Shown piece after piece: positions 1-12,105 of a DNA stretch of 64,000 nt. Positions within the stretch are counted from its first letter, which is position 1; each line of letters begins with the position of its first letter. The position numbers and the translations under genes are program-made. The stretch covers positions 310,001 to 374,000 of the forward strand of contig CANPUZ010000052.1 in NCBI GenBank assembly GCA_947579665.1. The letters run 5' to 3'. The notes below the pieces were generated by a model that saw nothing but the letters and a program-made list of their open reading frames with translations, searched no databases and was not told the DNA's origin. This DNA is from Sympetrum striolatum (lineage: Eukaryota > Arthropoda > Insecta > Odonata > Libellulidae).

Positions 1-1500
1 ATTGTGGGACATTAGGGTGGTGGTTCTGCCCACAATTTTGCCTAATTATTCTAAAAAGGTTTTCTAATGCATCTTGGTTCAAATTCCGTGTTTCCAAATA
101 TTCAAAGCCCGCCTTGTGCAAAACTTTCCACAGCATTCTCACTGCTCTTATGGTTGCTAACCAGCCATCTTGAGAGGGTGGTCTCCTACCACACGACAAG
201 AACTTGAGGCCATCAATGTGTTTGATAGCAGTCGCCCAGAACTGGAAATGAGGTGAAGATGATGTGACAGGCCCTTTCAATGTCTTACAACGGTCTCGTT
301 GATGCAAGGTCCCATTAAGGCTGTCAAAAACTTCATCACAGAGGAGGAGAAAGGTAGCAGTAGCCACACCATCTGATCCCAGAACACCTGTAATAACCAA
401 GACATTATGTAAGTTTTTCACTTCACGTATATTCCAGAAATATTCAAGAGTATAGATAGCGTAAATCAGGAGTTAATAGAATATTTCTTTGGAAAATTAC
501 CCGATGAAACTCTGTGGTTGACAGCACAAGCGACTGAATTGCTCATGACTTGAGCTGCCAGATATACCCTCATTTTGTCTCGATGTCTGGGATCAACATG
601 CCTTTTGGTCAAGTGCTTCAGGTCTTGAAATGGTGGAACCTGGTCAGCATAGGTGGCTAATATATGTTGCCATTTTTCGATACCATGTATTCGATTTCCC
701 CCAAGTTCCACTTGAATTTCTATGTCATGTTTAAGAAACAAATTTCGGAAGCATTTTAAAAGATGAGGGGGGTCAAAGATAGTGAATATTCTTGTTTCAC
801 CAATGGAGAAGAAGGGAGATTGGAAGGAAGCACCCAAATATTTGAGGGCTCTTACATTATTTGGGCCCATGTCACACACTGTAGCCATAACTTTCAGTCC
901 AGCAGAGAGAATTTTAGGAACAATATCCTTGATTAGATTACAAATGGTCAGTGCAGATGTGCTGGTATGGCTAAAGTAATAAGCAACTGGCTGCTTCCAT
1001 TTTGCATGTAGACCTCTAACCATAAAAACTAGAGCATATTTTGCCACTTTATCAGTTTTCTTTCCATTACCAAAATCTTCGAAGCCATCTATGCGATTGT
1101 GGTAGCTATCAAAGTACAAATTCGGCTTCATGCTCATTTCATCAAATAGAAGTGTGCAGAACTTATCCTCTCCAGCCATTTCTGATGATTGGATGGATAG
1201 GTGAGTTATCAAATCTTCATTTACTCCTGTTGCGAATGGAATCTGCTGCAATAAGGTCTGGAGGGTTCTTTTACTGGGAAGAGGAACAAAGGATCTCAAC
1301 AATGTGTAAGCCTTTGGACTTTTTTTATACAAGGGAAGATCCATGATTTTTTCCTCAGTGGTCCACCTTCTTCCTTTAGGATTTTTGCCGGCAATTCTCA
1401 GTTGCGTCTGGAGGAACTGGGTAATTGAGGAGGTTAATTTTTTCTCTAACTGTTCAACAAGGTAATCACTACGGAATTTTAAATATTTTGGTACTTCTTC
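1..1500 (-). CDS. P-element/THAP9-type transposase, catalytic region, two exons, C-terminus beyond the window
   Basis: Minus-strand coding sequence for the RNase H-like core and C-terminal part of a P-element-family transposase, which cuts and joins transposon DNA in the nucleus. Exon 1 is open from 1500 to 501 and includes a long frame starting MDLPLYKKS. It carries the first acidic site (LLFDEMSMK), the second (VCDMGPNN) and the conserved DPPHLLKC segment. A 113-bp intron (500 to 388) has a GTAATT donor and a TTATTACAG acceptor. Splicing joins the frame exactly across a split glycine codon (SSG/VLGSDG). Exon 2 (387 to 1) gives the family's late motif DALENLFRIIRQNCG, whose Glu fits the third acidic residue. 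The family assignment rests on motif order; residue roles come from knowledge of Drosophila P and THAP9. The gene runs off position 1. Upstream parts are frameshifted, so the whole gene is probably dead although this core is undamaged. A domesticated THAP9-like host gene is the alternative. Confidence 0.82.
388..500 (-). other. Intron of the P-type transposase gene
   Basis: GT donor at 500-499 and AG acceptor at 389-388 on the minus strand, 113 bp. Joining the flanks restores one uninterrupted frame through conserved transposase sequence. Confidence 0.75.
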
Positions 1501-2125
1501 CTAATGGCTATGGACATTCTTCTTAATCTTGAAATGGATTTTCCTTGAGACCGGATAACAGTAACCATTTTCTTCTCACGGGGAGTGAGATTTACCGTTG
1601 ATGTCAAATTTAGACTCTTCAAAAGAGAAAATCTGCGACCTTTGTGAGACCTAGATGTGCTCTTCTTTGGGGACTTCTGAATTGTTGACATGGTAGGATT
1701 TGATGGGTCATTATCATTAAAGGATGACGTATTCGAAGGAATTTTCTCTACTGCAGCTAAGCTAGATGGACTTTCCAGAGAGCACTCAGTTGAAGTAGAT
1801 GCGATCGGTGTGAAAGAGCATGATGGTAGAGAAGTCTCAGCAATTGATGGAACAGAAATACTTGGGCCTGAACTGGGTGTGATATTGGATGTAGAAGTCA
1901 AGAGTACATCACAGACATTTTCCATTGATAAATCAAACTGAGGAGTAGAGCAAGAGGGTGCAGGAGTGACATGAGTAGGAGAAGTACCTTCATTGCCATT
2001 GTTGATTGTTTCAAGATCCTGTTGAGGTAGCAACAACGAAGGGAATGCTTTTCTATTTAATTGTTTTCCAAGGGAATTGGTTATAGTCAAATTTGTGGAG
2101 GTGCACCGAACAACAATGAGCCCAC
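1479..2125 (-). pseudogene. THAP-domain remnant and serine-rich linker of the same P-type transposase
   Basis: Minus-strand open frame (2090 to 1479) that begins just after a THAP-like zinc-finger end: the residues KQLNRKAFPSLLLP resemble the AVPSLF-type closing motif of THAP domains. A different frame at about 2125-2095 reads CCSVHLHKFDY, which looks like the C-x-x-H zinc-ligand segment that should precede it, so a frameshift near 2090 is likely. The middle (about residues 25-150) is Ser/Thr/Pro-rich and low in complexity, as expected for a linker between the DNA-binding and catalytic parts. The end (KSLNLTSTVNLTPREKKMV to RKKYQNI) is basic and probably helical. It stops at 1479, while the catalytic frame opens at 1500 in another frame, so a second frameshift or a missed intron lies near 1490-1500. 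The first THAP zinc ligands were not found. Confidence 0.6.
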
Positions 2126-2199
2126 TAAATCCAAGCTTTCGGCAGGAAAGGCAGAGAGAGATGGTTTTTTATATAATTTACTACAAGATAAATACCTTT

Positions 2200-3430
2200 C
2201 TTTCGTTTAGGGAACTTTATGGTATTTTAAGCTTGGGTTTTCAGTTGAATGTTTGCTGCATATCCTAACTTTAAAGTTTTTCTTTTCACTGGTCTTTTTT
2301 TAGAAGTTTTAAATATCTTATTTTATTTTTGTTGTGAGATATTATTTTGAGTTTTTTGAAATAAATTGTGAATATATTCATATTTTGTTTCTTTTTATTT
2401 ACATGCTACCTATTTAAAATCCAGAAAACCTTCACGTATGATTTATATTGTGGTTAAAAGCAAGAAGAATTTTCCTCTGATCACCAATGTAAAAGGTGTT
2501 TCATACTATGTTTTTTTTATGTAGATTAACGTATTTGAGCTTTCAAGTGTTAACATTCTTTTCTTATCAAGTATTTAAAGAAAGCACAGTTAACTTTTTA
2601 GTCGTAATGTTTATATATACTGAGTAATAATATTTTATGCTTTTTTTGTGTATAGTAAAGTATTCGAACTTTTAAATGTTAACATTTTTCCTTATCATGT
2701 ATTTAAACAGTGAAATATTTAACTTTTTTTAGCCGTAAACATGATAAAAACTGAGAAAAACTATCGTAGAATTATAACGGCATAAAATATAGCCTAGCGA
2801 GGGAACGAACGGAAAGGGCCCGCTAGGCTACCGCCCGTGTAATTTAGTACGCGCTATTTACAGTAGATGGCGACACGGTGCGACAAAATCCCAGTCTCAA
2901 TACCGTTAAGTTGTATCCCCGTGATCTCTGTTATCCACTCAACAGACAGCTGCGTACTGCGTACTCTCGATTAGCTGTTTATCGATATGGCATCTCGATC
3001 CCTCTAATTCATCCGATGAGGAATCAACGGTGAACTCCTAGATTCATTCCTCAAGGATTCTGTTCCCTCACTACCTGGCAGCAAAATATGTAATAATAAA
3101 TTCCTGTATTTAGCCAGCAATGCTCGACAGGCTATCTAAAGACATCTGAGCCTGACCGGCAAACCTTAGTAACTAATGCAAACTTAGCGAAGGTTGTCGA
3201 TTGGGAACACGGGAGCGACTCTCCATAAGGTGGGGGTGGGACGGATTCTTTTTGCCGAAGTTTAACAGATGGCCTGTATATTGTACTAGGCGAATATACT
3301 ATTATATACTAAATATTGTATTTGGCATATTGTAACTACTCTATTACAGTTTAAACCGTTTAAACAAACACTTCCTAGTTTCGTTGTAAAATGAATTTAA
3401 AAATCAGCATCAATTTATAATTTGAATTAA
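2200..3430. other. No gene recognised; AT-rich DNA with a short hairpin
   Basis: AT-rich sequence without a convincing frame. The only structure noted is a perfect 10-bp inverted repeat at 2790-2799 and 2821-2830 around a GC-rich loop. Positions 2990-3330 are less AT-rich, but every frame is broken within about 20 codons. Confidence 0.5.
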
Positions 3431-3457
3431 TTGCAAAAAATCTCCTCACCTCGACAC

Positions 3458-3531
3458 ATATACCGTGGTGTAATGGATAACACATCTTACTACAAAGTAG
3501 AAGTATGCTGGTTCTATCCTAGTGTTTTTTT
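3458..3531 (+). repeat. tRNA-like pseudogene or SINE head
   Basis: The sequence has a D-arm/A-box-like stretch (GTGGTGTAATGGATAAC), an anticodon-arm-like region, a degenerate B box (GGTTCTATCC) and a run of seven T that would end Pol III transcription. Spacing resembles arthropod tRNA-Arg, but the acceptor stem does not pair and the anticodon loop is altered. A decayed tRNA or a SINE head is more likely than a working tRNA. Confidence 0.5.
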
Positions 3532-3539
3532 CCGCATCT

Positions 3540-4220
3540 CTTTTTTGGTCACAAAATTACTGTTTTTAGTAAATACATTATCAATTTCAACGGCACAGTC
3601 AGGAATAACTATCTGCTGGTTTTACTTTTCATTTCGCTGAATAATACATATAATCTTTCGGGTAGAAAAATTATTCGTCGACAGAAATATTTTCAACGCA
3701 TTTTAAAATCTAAATATTTTAGAAATTAACATTAGTGTTAGGAAAGTATTGTAAATATGGAATTTTTTATAGATATGTAGACTAAAAAATATATTATGTT
3801 CTTGATTTTAATCACCATTCTTAAGATAATTTTTCTATTTAAACATACGAAAACACTAATTAAACGTTGAAATGATATTAACTTTAAGGACGGTTGAAAA
3901 TTCTAACTATTAATAATACGAGTCGAACTCAATTTTAGAAAAGCTTCAACATCTAAGTAAAGTAATGAGGCAATGGAAAGTCGTCGCCGTCTCGAGTAAT
4001 TCAGGTGTTCGCTCTCGACCTCTGTTCTATCTTCACGTTGAGACGCAGAATGGGATGAGTGCTAATGGCTCATGGTTTACATAGGGACACTGGTGAGGGA
4101 GAACGCTGGGAAGGAGGGGAAGAGGGGCTCGCAGTGACCTGCCGCTCGGACGGATACCTTGGAATGGATCGCTCCTATTTCACTTTTTTCTTCTATTATA
4201 CGCATTTTCTCATTTTTAGA
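3540..4220. other. No gene recognised
   Basis: AT-rich to about 3960, then a more GC-rich patch (about 3970-4180) with no long frame and no repeat partner seen in the window. Confidence 0.4.
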
Positions 4221-4221
4221 T

Positions 4222-5066
4222 AAATACGAGTAAAATGTTGCTTGCATACTGCAAGCACATCGATAACACTAATTTTAAGTCGGCATCATATAGAGTGAGT
4301 CCTCAAAAGAAAAAAAATAGATTGAAAATATTCTAAATATTCGCTGCAATTCATTCGTCGGGCATCGAACCCGGGTCTTCCCGGTGATACATACTATGCA
4401 GAACCATAGAAGATCACCATCTCTAACTATGTGTGAAAATTCAAGCAGAAATATTGGCTGCAACTGCCTCAAACGACGTCTTACTTTTCCCTTATATTCC
4501 TTATGAGAAAAATGTTAATGTTCTCTGGCATCGAACCCAGGAATAGTACGGTCTTATGAATTTTTTCTCTTAAACAAATTCTTAATATATATCTTCTAGC
4601 TGAGCGAGAAGTTCCTTACATTCCGATAAGTGCATCAAAAAGATTAATGAAAAACCATCCCCATGTATTTTAAAAGCGGGATTTTTACATCGTTCTAGCA
4701 TCGAACCCAGGAGGTTCTCATTAGAAGTCATTAATGTTTTCAATAGCTGTAGACCATATCAGTAAGCTCCTTGAATTTTGATTCTCTACCTATCCGGGAA
4801 GTATTATTTAAACAACTTTGAAAATCCTCACCATGTATCCTTATGGAGAAAATCGGGACTTTGGGGCCTTCTGGAATCGAACCCATGACACATGACATGT
4901 TTTTTTTTAGAGGTTACACATTATGGCCATAACGTCGTAAAAATTTCAAGTCGGTGGCACTTGTGGAACATGGTTAGAATTTTGATCCCCTATGAATGAA
5001 TGAATGGGTGTATATATATCTAGGTATATCCGGAGAAGCGTCTATATATAATAGATATTGAAAGTC
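4222..5066 (+). repeat. Family A modular repeat, copy 1
   Basis: Begins with a short palindrome (GCTTGCA, 3-nt loop, TGCAAGC) near 4238-4257. Four diverged tandem modules follow, each with the core ATCGAACCC (near 4365, 4532, 4703 and 4876), whose complement GGGTTCGAT matches a Pol III B box. The end is marked by a GAATGAATG run and TCTATATATAATAGAT at about 5040-5060. At least nine copies lie in the window. No coding potential is seen; the class is undecided (see findings). Confidence 0.75.
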
Positions 5067-5744
5067 GAGCAAGTAAAGGATCAAAGTAATTAAGTTGTCG
5101 GAGCCAATTTTAGGTACATATGCGTATAGGTTCTTAGTACTTTTTGGTGGTGATTTTGGAAATTCGCTCTGGGGAAAGCGGTAACTGAATTGCAATTCCT
5201 TACATTGTATATGTTACGAGAAATTATGATTCAACTTAATTTCTACATGAATTATATTCCTTCCTTCTTCGTAATAACTGCAGTCCTTCGAGAACATCAA
5301 GAAAGTCGGAAACCAATCAAAAACTTCGTAGTCATTTTATCGACAATGCCATGGAATGTTTGCTGGGTGCTTTTGAGTAAAACTGAACGAGGGATCCTAA
5401 TTAAATTCTATATAAAGTGTTTAATTGTTCGTAAAGTATTTTAAAACACGTATTGTTTGCATGTGGTCACTTAGACCACTTTGCGGTTGGGTATTTTTAC
5501 ACTGCTCTTCCACAGGCGTGCACTTCATTCTTCGTAAACGCCATTTTGACGGAATGTTATTTAGAGACCTTAACGGGCGAATAAGACAATTTGAACAAAT
5601 GAATACTGGAATGCGTTCTCCTCCATTCCAATCCCTAGCTCATTATTCTTCGTGAGGAATGTTCATTCTAAGGGTTTTTTTTAAATAGTAATAAAATGGC
5701 ATTTTAAAGTCCCTTTTCTTCGTAATGGTAATTTCGTAATTCTT
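5067..5744. other. No gene recognised
   Basis: Two overlapping plus-strand frames of 84 and 76 codons (5190-5444 and 5425-5655) show no motif known to me and are not considered genes. Confidence 0.4.
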
Positions 5745-6516
5745 AATAATAATAATTTATTTATCACAAACAGGTAATATACCCTATTACATGTGATACA
5801 ATATACAAAAAGGAAATTCAATAAAATACATAAATATCACCAAAACAATAGAAAAAAGAAGAGAAAAACATGTATAAAAACAGAGTATAAAAAATAACAT
5901 AAAAATGGAATTGGACAGAACATAAAAGAAAGTAAGAAAAAAAATAAAGAGGACAAAGTTGTATATAATTTATGCTTCAAAATTGTGGGAGAGTCATTGA
6001 AGAGGTCTATAAATTTGTTCCTCACTAGGATGTCATTTGTGGACCGCATCATCCTGGTGAGTCGTTCATATTTGCAGTCATTCACTCTCCCAAAAGGAAC
6101 AGAGCAGAATGCCTTGACCTCCTCACGGGCACATTAAAATCTACCTTGGATAAAAGGGCTTTAGAATCAACAGTACCCAGAAGAAGATTTCTTAAAAATA
6201 TGATGTCAGTAACAGTTCTTCTTGTCTTCAGAGGTGTGAAATTAAAGCTACGGCAAATATCCGGATAATTATAAGCATTGAAATTAGGGATGTTTTCTTT
6301 CCAACAAAGCCATTTGGCAAATCTAATTTGAATCTTCTCTAAGGCGTTGATGTGAGAAGAACAAAGTGGATTCCAGATAGTGCTATTATACTCAAGGATA
6401 GGGCGGACTATAGTGCAGAAGGATTTAATTATTGTATTGCTGGAAAAATTGCACTTCCAAAATTGTTCTTCGACCCAAAAGATTAAGTTCTGACTGCAGC
6501 AAATAATTAAATTCAA
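5745..6516 (-). pseudogene. Jockey-like LINE, 3' end of the reverse transcriptase frame plus 3' UTR
   Basis: Minus-strand remains of a non-LTR retrotransposon. The frame at 6516-6082 contains VRPILEYNSTIWNP and ALEKIQIRFAKWL, the typical region just after the reverse transcriptase core, followed by ICRSFNFTPLKTRRTV. It ends in FNVPVRRSRHSALF, and the same protein continues in another frame at 6085-5837 (NDCKYERLTRMM), so a frameshift lies near 6083. The 3' end near 5745 carries a short TTA-type tail (TAATAATAAT on the plus strand). The element is 5'-truncated, as is usual for LINEs, and dead. Confidence 0.75.
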
Positions 6517-6544
6517 TTAACCATACTGCCAATAAATTAAACCT

Positions 6545-7215
6545 TACGATATGTCTATGTCTATGTAAGAACCCTGCAAGCCGCCTTTCGGCGTGTGGCA
6601 GGGGGTGCAAGCACCTTGACTCTATTTTCCTAAACGGTTGCTTTCGCGTATACTTCGCGGAAAAAATGAATTTTTGAAACGATTCGTTTTAGCATCTATT
6701 TCCCTAATCTTTCGGGCAGTATCAGCACGGCCCATATAACAGGGGGGTCGCATTATATCGGTTACATCATCTGAAAACGTAATTTCTCTGAACTTATTTA
6801 ATAAATTTATCCTTTGAATTTTTCTTCTATCTTCTAATGATTCCCATCCCGCGTCCTGTAACATCTGAGTGACACTCGCTTTTTTATCGTAGCAATTCTT
6901 TACAAATCGTATCGCCTTTCGTTGTACTTTTTCTAAATCCCGAATATGACATTTTTCGGCGGGGTCCCATACACTCGCGAACTTTTTCTTCGCTCCTACC
7001 GACTATTCTTTTGACGAAGCCGAGTTTCTTAAGTGCTTTTCCACATATATTTCGGATGTGGGCACTCCATGATATTCGTGAGAGTTACTCCAAGATACTT
7101 TACCGATTCTACTGTCATTAGGTTTACCCCTAAATACCCACGTTATGACGTGCATCCGGAGACGTTATACCCGAACTTAATGCCAGGCTTAATAGAAGGT
7201 GAAATCACGCAAATT
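6545..7215 (-). pseudogene. Second LINE (I/Loa-like) 3' end with hexamer tail
   Basis: Reading leftward on the minus strand: KYLGVTLTN, then AHIRNICGKALKKLGF, then DLEKVQRKAIRFVKN, then MLQDAGWESLEDRRKIQRI and SFFPRSIRESN. This is the usual order of blocks after the polymerase domain in insect LINEs. Frames change near 7070 and near 6990, where the expected LVRPxLEYAS segment is missing. The 3' UTR (6600-6545) has the CCTGCCACACGCC / GGCGGCTTGCAG stem motif and ends in an ATAGAC-type hexamer repeat, a tail type seen in insect LINEs. The subfamily call is from memory. Confidence 0.72.
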
Positions 7216-9015
7216 CTTGCCTCTGCCTTTCGAGCCTTGTCTTCGCATAAATGATGAAGAAATGAACATCACACTTCTCCCCATGAACGGAGAAGGGAAT
7301 CGGTATGAAATGAGGAATTTTGGGAGCGAGGCGTAGCGTGTAATTGGAGTTACAATATGAATCGACTTAGTGAGGAGGCGACAGAACTAAGTTACACGAA
7401 TAATTTATGTGTGAAAATTGTGAAATGAACCGATATTTTGTCATTTTATCGTCACATTGGAGATAGATTAGTGTGCTGTCCCTACACGCGTTGCGAAGCA
7501 TGTCCAATAACAATGTCCTTATTTCCTTAGGTGCGGGAGTTTTGAGAGAGATTCGACCCCCGGAGTGCACACATTGAGTGAGAACGAACCTCCTGTTATT
7601 TGATTAATACGTGGCATACCATTTCAAATGGAGAATCATAAATATTCCGCTTGCACCATACAAAGTGCGGCGGTCATTGATAGAAGATACCAGAAAATGG
7701 GAAATGTGTTCATTGAAGTCTAAACCAATTCAACCGCTTGGAGTCACCAAGGGCGACGAGGTGCGGTGGCTTCACCTTCGTAGGCGCGGCCACGTTATCT
7801 TTAGTCTGAGCTTTTGACGGAAGCATGCCTATTTCTCATGCGTCTTTATATCAGAAAAGCTTAGGAAAAACGTATCCGTGGAAGCATGATGGAATTAAAA
7901 CTTTCTCGCCTTTCATAATAGACTCTAAAATGCCTAATTTGGCATGGATATGCCAAATTTTGCGCAAGTGATAAAGTATTCTTTTAGAGTGATATTTGAT
8001 TAAAGTTTGAAAGGTCTGGCAGTGTCTGAAGATTGAAAGATGCACTTTAAAGATATTAAAGCTATTTCAAACTGAATCTCACGCTTGGTTTCACGGTCGC
8101 ATCCATGAAATGCTTGCAGAACGAAATAATGCTGATAAGTCGATGTTTGACAAACCCAGAGTCGCGCCCCGGTGTGGGCACCCGAGAGCGATACTTATTT
8201 CTCCTCCCTCACTTCGAATCCTTTTATGACGTAATAATGTGTGGTGGTCTTACACTTTGAGAACCGCTCAATTCGTACTTCAACACTTAGATATCGGGTG
8301 GATATGCAGTAAGACCTCGTTCACGCGTACATCTCGATGGCACGAACACTACTTGCGCGATTCAGTCAGATATATTCAGCATCTAATGGAGTTTTATTCG
8401 CTGAAAAGGAAATTCAGTCAATGCGATTGCATCTCAGTCAAGATGGCCCATCGGAAGAAACGAGTAGGAGCTGTACTGATGTCGACTGAAGTGAGAATAT
8501 CGTCCGTTGCTCGATGAGGATCATATATTTTAAAGTCTCCTTTAATTGCACTAGAAACTGGTGTACTTGGAAGCCAAAATATTCTCGAATTTGTCACAGT
8601 AAGGAATTAATAAATGGCTCATTTAATATTCATTGTTTATTAATCAGTGGACACATTCAAGTTTGTTCATTTGTATTTCTAACTGGAATGCATAGAATTC
8701 CTTTTGCGAGCGAATAATTATGAAATTGCGCAATGAGGTAGAGTCGCCCTATGGTACGCTCTGCAGAAAAGCCATTAATTTTTAAACATTTTCCAACTTC
8801 CGCTCTTCGAATAAGCCAGTCGTTGATTTCTTGGCCTTAACTTACTCCACGCAGCTTTCAAAGTTGCCCAACTCTCTGTAAGGCATGCACCTTTCTCGAG
8901 GTTTTAAAAAATAAAACTAAGAAGTATGTATTGGGATCCTAATATGAGAATGCAAGTATTAGAATGTAAAGTTTGAAAAATGAGCGTCTCGAAGCCTCGT
9001 TTCCGAAGGAGGGAA
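7216..9015. other. No gene recognised
   Basis: Mixed-composition sequence. Frames of 60-92 codons at 7611-7817, 8239-8517 and 8514-8717 show no family motif and no repeat partner in the window. Confidence 0.4.
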
Positions 9016-9020
9016 TATTC

Positions 9021-9275
9021 AGAGAGGCTAATGGGGTCTTACTCTTAGATAGGTAATTTGAGGGCCCTGCGGTGAAGGACCTTGGTTCAAATCCAGCTCT
9101 CCAACCTTAGCGTCTGTTATTCTTTGCCAAATGACACTTCTTCTTCAGCCCAGGTCATTGCTGATGCCCTTTCCTTTTGCCTTCGTACGAATGAAAGCTC
9201 ATTTATAGACTAACTCAGTTCCAATGGAACCGAGCTAACAATAGGACTCGATAAACTTAACTCTCTCTCAACGGC
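9021..9275 (+). repeat. tRNA-derived SINE
   Basis: A weak tRNA-like head with a good B box (GGTTCAAATCC, 9084-9094) is followed by an unrelated body and a terminal block, AACTTAACTCTCTCTCAACG, near 9255-9274. The same terminal block recurs at about 10422-10441, directly before another tRNA-like head, which supports a mobile SINE rather than a chance match. Confidence 0.5.
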
Positions 9276-9378
9276 ACACCACTATGATTTACCTTGTGAA
9301 GTGTATTTTTATAGTCAAATCTAGATATTCTTTTCAAGGCTGCAAAACTGTACTTACCTCATCCAAGAGAAACGGGAA

Positions 9379-9564
9379 ATGAGTTCCAGAGAGGATGGAA
9401 TTCGTGTTCATTCGATAGTGCATAATCAGCTTTCCACGCCTAAATACAGAGACATGCTGCAATATGCTTGGTACGCGTCAAAACTTGCGGAGGAAAGAAG
9501 TTACTTTCAAAATGTGCGCCAGATATGTTTCCCAGCCGAAGTGCTAAAGAAGAATTGCGCTTAA
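9379..9564 (+). pseudogene. DDE transposase C-terminal fragment, same family as 58962-59486
   Basis: A 61-codon frame with IRVHSIVHNQLSTPKYRDML, QYAWYASKL and ICFPAEV. It aligns with the protein at 58962 (LRLQSFTFFILRSPRFKDM, MYCWKKA, FISPHDFCF) in the same order and spacing. The region lies after the third catalytic acidic residue of a pogo-like DDE transposase family. No catalytic motif and no terminal repeats were found around this copy. It is a dead scrap whose family assignment depends on the better-preserved copy. Confidence 0.55.
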
Positions 9565-10410
9565 GAAGGGCAATGCTTTATAAGATGCTCAAGGTGCTGT
9601 ACATGTACGTGTTTTTGTTGTTTTTTGAAAAAATTTCTTCCTGATACTTGTAAAGGAGCACAATGTTATGAATAACAGAAAAATTAAAGATCAATTAAAA
9701 CATACCAATAAATCACATTATTTCACTGAATTGCACAACCAATTGAATTTCACGAACTGTTATTAAATGTCACCAAAATCAGATCCTGTAATTAGTATCG
9801 ACTTCAATAAACGTTGCAATAGAAATGATTTGTAGTGCTGAGTAAGGAAATTTATTTACTCAGGATAAAGCTTCAGATGCATGTTTTTTTGCGTTACGAA
9901 CATTAAATGAAAAATCGCGCTTGTGAATGATATTTTACGGGACTAATATCAATTTTAAGAGGATAGCCAATGAAATTATAACCTCAGAATACCAGAGGAT
10001 TCCAGAAAGCTATGTTACGAAACTTCATTCATCATACTTTAAGTGAGGCTCTCCGTCAATCGAAGTTCATTTGGTTGAAATAAGTTTATTCGGTCGGATA
10101 TCGAGCGAAATAATGGAAATATTGTCCTTAAGTATATCAGTGAGTAACAAAGGAAAAGTATTATAAAAGAAAATGAAAACAATATTACAGAATTACTCGC
10201 AAACAGCGGGTTATTCTCTACAGGTTTTGTAGGCGCGGGTGTGTAATGCGTGGTTGCCTATACTCAGATTGTCGATTTTCAATTCATTATTGCAAGAAAA
10301 CTAAGGCCCATTCAGACGAACGGCAATATAATTTTTCATTACTCCACTTCCTGCATCACCACAAAAATTTTCATCAAAATCCCCGGACAAAAGTGAGAGT
10401 CACCACTTGT
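9565..10410. other. No gene recognised
   Basis: AT-rich DNA with no frame or repeat that I can support. Confidence 0.4.
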
Positions 10411-10414
10411 AAGA

Positions 10415-10556
10415 CTCGGTTAACTTAACTCTCTCTCAACGGTACTCCTGGGCTCCCGGTCCCGACGACCGGTAATAAGCGGTCCCGGGTTCGATTCCCG
10501 GTGGGAGCCAATGTGCGAAGCTGTCGAAGCACTTTTAACAATACTACTACGATACT
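10415..10556 (+). repeat. SINE end block followed by a second, internally deleted tRNA-derived SINE
   Basis: The block at 10422-10441 matches the end of the SINE at 9021. The next unit starts GGCTCCC (10451) and closes GGGAGCC (10503), a perfect 7-bp acceptor-like stem. It has a strong B box (GGGTTCGATTCC) but too short a middle, so the A box is lost. The sequence after it (CAATGTGCG, then AGCTGTCGAAGCACTTT) is shared with the copy at 23974. Confidence 0.6.
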
Positions 10557-10928
10557 CCTTTTCGGAAAATCGGATTTCCTATTATTAAAACCTCCACCCT
10601 TATTTTAATCGGCATGATAATTGGAATTCTCTTATATTCCTTTGTGTAATTCGAGAGGAAGTGATTCTTGAGAAGAAATGAAAGTATGCTCCGAACCAAA
10701 ATTTGTTACTGCTCAGGAAGCAGAAGTTCTCCACTTATTCCCCTCTTGCGCGACCATCACTAATTCGTACGTCGATAGATAAGGGCCAATATTAATTATA
10801 TTATCTTTCTTTGTGTTCTCTCCGATTTTAGAACCTGATGACGATTCTACGAGACGAAACTAGCTGCTCCAATTAACCGTCTTCCGAGACAATTTACACT
10901 TTAATTTTTCTGTTTTCAGCTTTGATTA

Positions 10929-12098
10929 TCTATTATATATAGATGCTTCTCCAGATTCATTCATGTATATACCCAGATAACCAGATACCCAGATAGGATA
11001 CTAAGTCACAGGCTAAACCACAAGCGTCATTGACTCGAAATTTTTACGACGTACTGGCCATAACGTGTAACCGCCTGAAAAATTGCGATTTTGAACTTCC
11101 GTGTCATGGGTTCGATTCCAGAAGGCACCAAAGTCGCGATTTTTCCCGTTTAAATGCATTGCGTTGATTTACGGGTATTTTTTAAAAATACTTGCCGGAT
11201 AGGCAGAGAATCAAAACTCTAGGAGCCTATATATATAGTCATGATCTATCGAAAACTATAATGACTTTAACTAAAACTATCCTGGGTTCGACGCTAGTTC
11301 GATGCAACATCGGCCGTTTAAAAAACATTGAGTTAGAAATTAATTATTTTTTTTGTGCACTTATCGAAATGATAGGAAGTTCGTGCTCGGCTAAAAGATG
11401 TATATTAAAAACTAGTTTAAGAAAGAAATTTAGATAAGACCATACTGCATCTGAGTTCGATGCCGGGGCACATTAAAATTTCTCTCATAAGGAATATATG
11501 GGAAAAGTAGGACGTCGTTTGAAGCAGTTGAAGCCAATAATTCTGCCTGAATTTTTACACATAGTTAGAGGTGGTGATCTTCTGTTGTACTGCATAGGAG
11601 GTATTTCTTGAAAGACCCGGGTTCGATGCCGGGTGGTAAATATATCTGCCATATAAAACACATTGGGATGGTTTTTAATTATTTTCTCATGAAGTTATCG
11701 TAATAATGGGGAGTTATTGCTTTGATGGAAGAAGTTTATTAAAACTAGGTTTTAAAAAAGAATTAGATATGTCCATGCTGTTCCTGGGTTCGATGCAAGA
11801 GTACATTAAAATTTATCTCATAAGCAATGTATGGGAAAAGTAGGGCGTCGTTTGAGGCAGTTGAAGCAACCATTTCTGCCTGAATTTTCACACATAGTTA
11901 GAGATGGTGATTTTCTGTTGTGTTGCATAAGAAGTATCTCCAGAAAGACCCGGGTTCGATGCCAGACGCATAAATTGCTGCGAATTTTAAGAATATTTGC
12001 AATACTTTTTCTACTTTTGAGGACCCTCTCGATATGATGTCGACTTGAAATTTGTGTTATCAAAATGCTTGCAGAATGCAAGCAACATTCTACACGTA

Positions 12099-12105
<7 letters not shown>
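10929..12105 (-). repeat. Family A modular repeat, copy 2
   Basis: Reads on the minus strand relative to copy 1: it begins with the TCTATTATATATAGATGC end and finishes with the TGCTTGCAGAATGCAAGC palindrome near 12068. B-box-like cores (GGTTCGAT or close variants) lie near 11107, 11285, 11455, 11609, 11786 and 11950, giving six modules spaced about 155-178 bp. Confidence 0.78.

Noticed and set aside
2980..3060. A start codon followed by an acidic Ser-rich stretch (SNSSDEESTVNS) as a gene start
   Set aside because: It needs a frameshift after six codons and stops soon after.
10451..10509. A tRNA gene with a perfect GGCTCCC/GGGAGCC stem
   Set aside because: The middle is too short for D and anticodon arms, and a sister copy with downstream SINE body exists at 23974.
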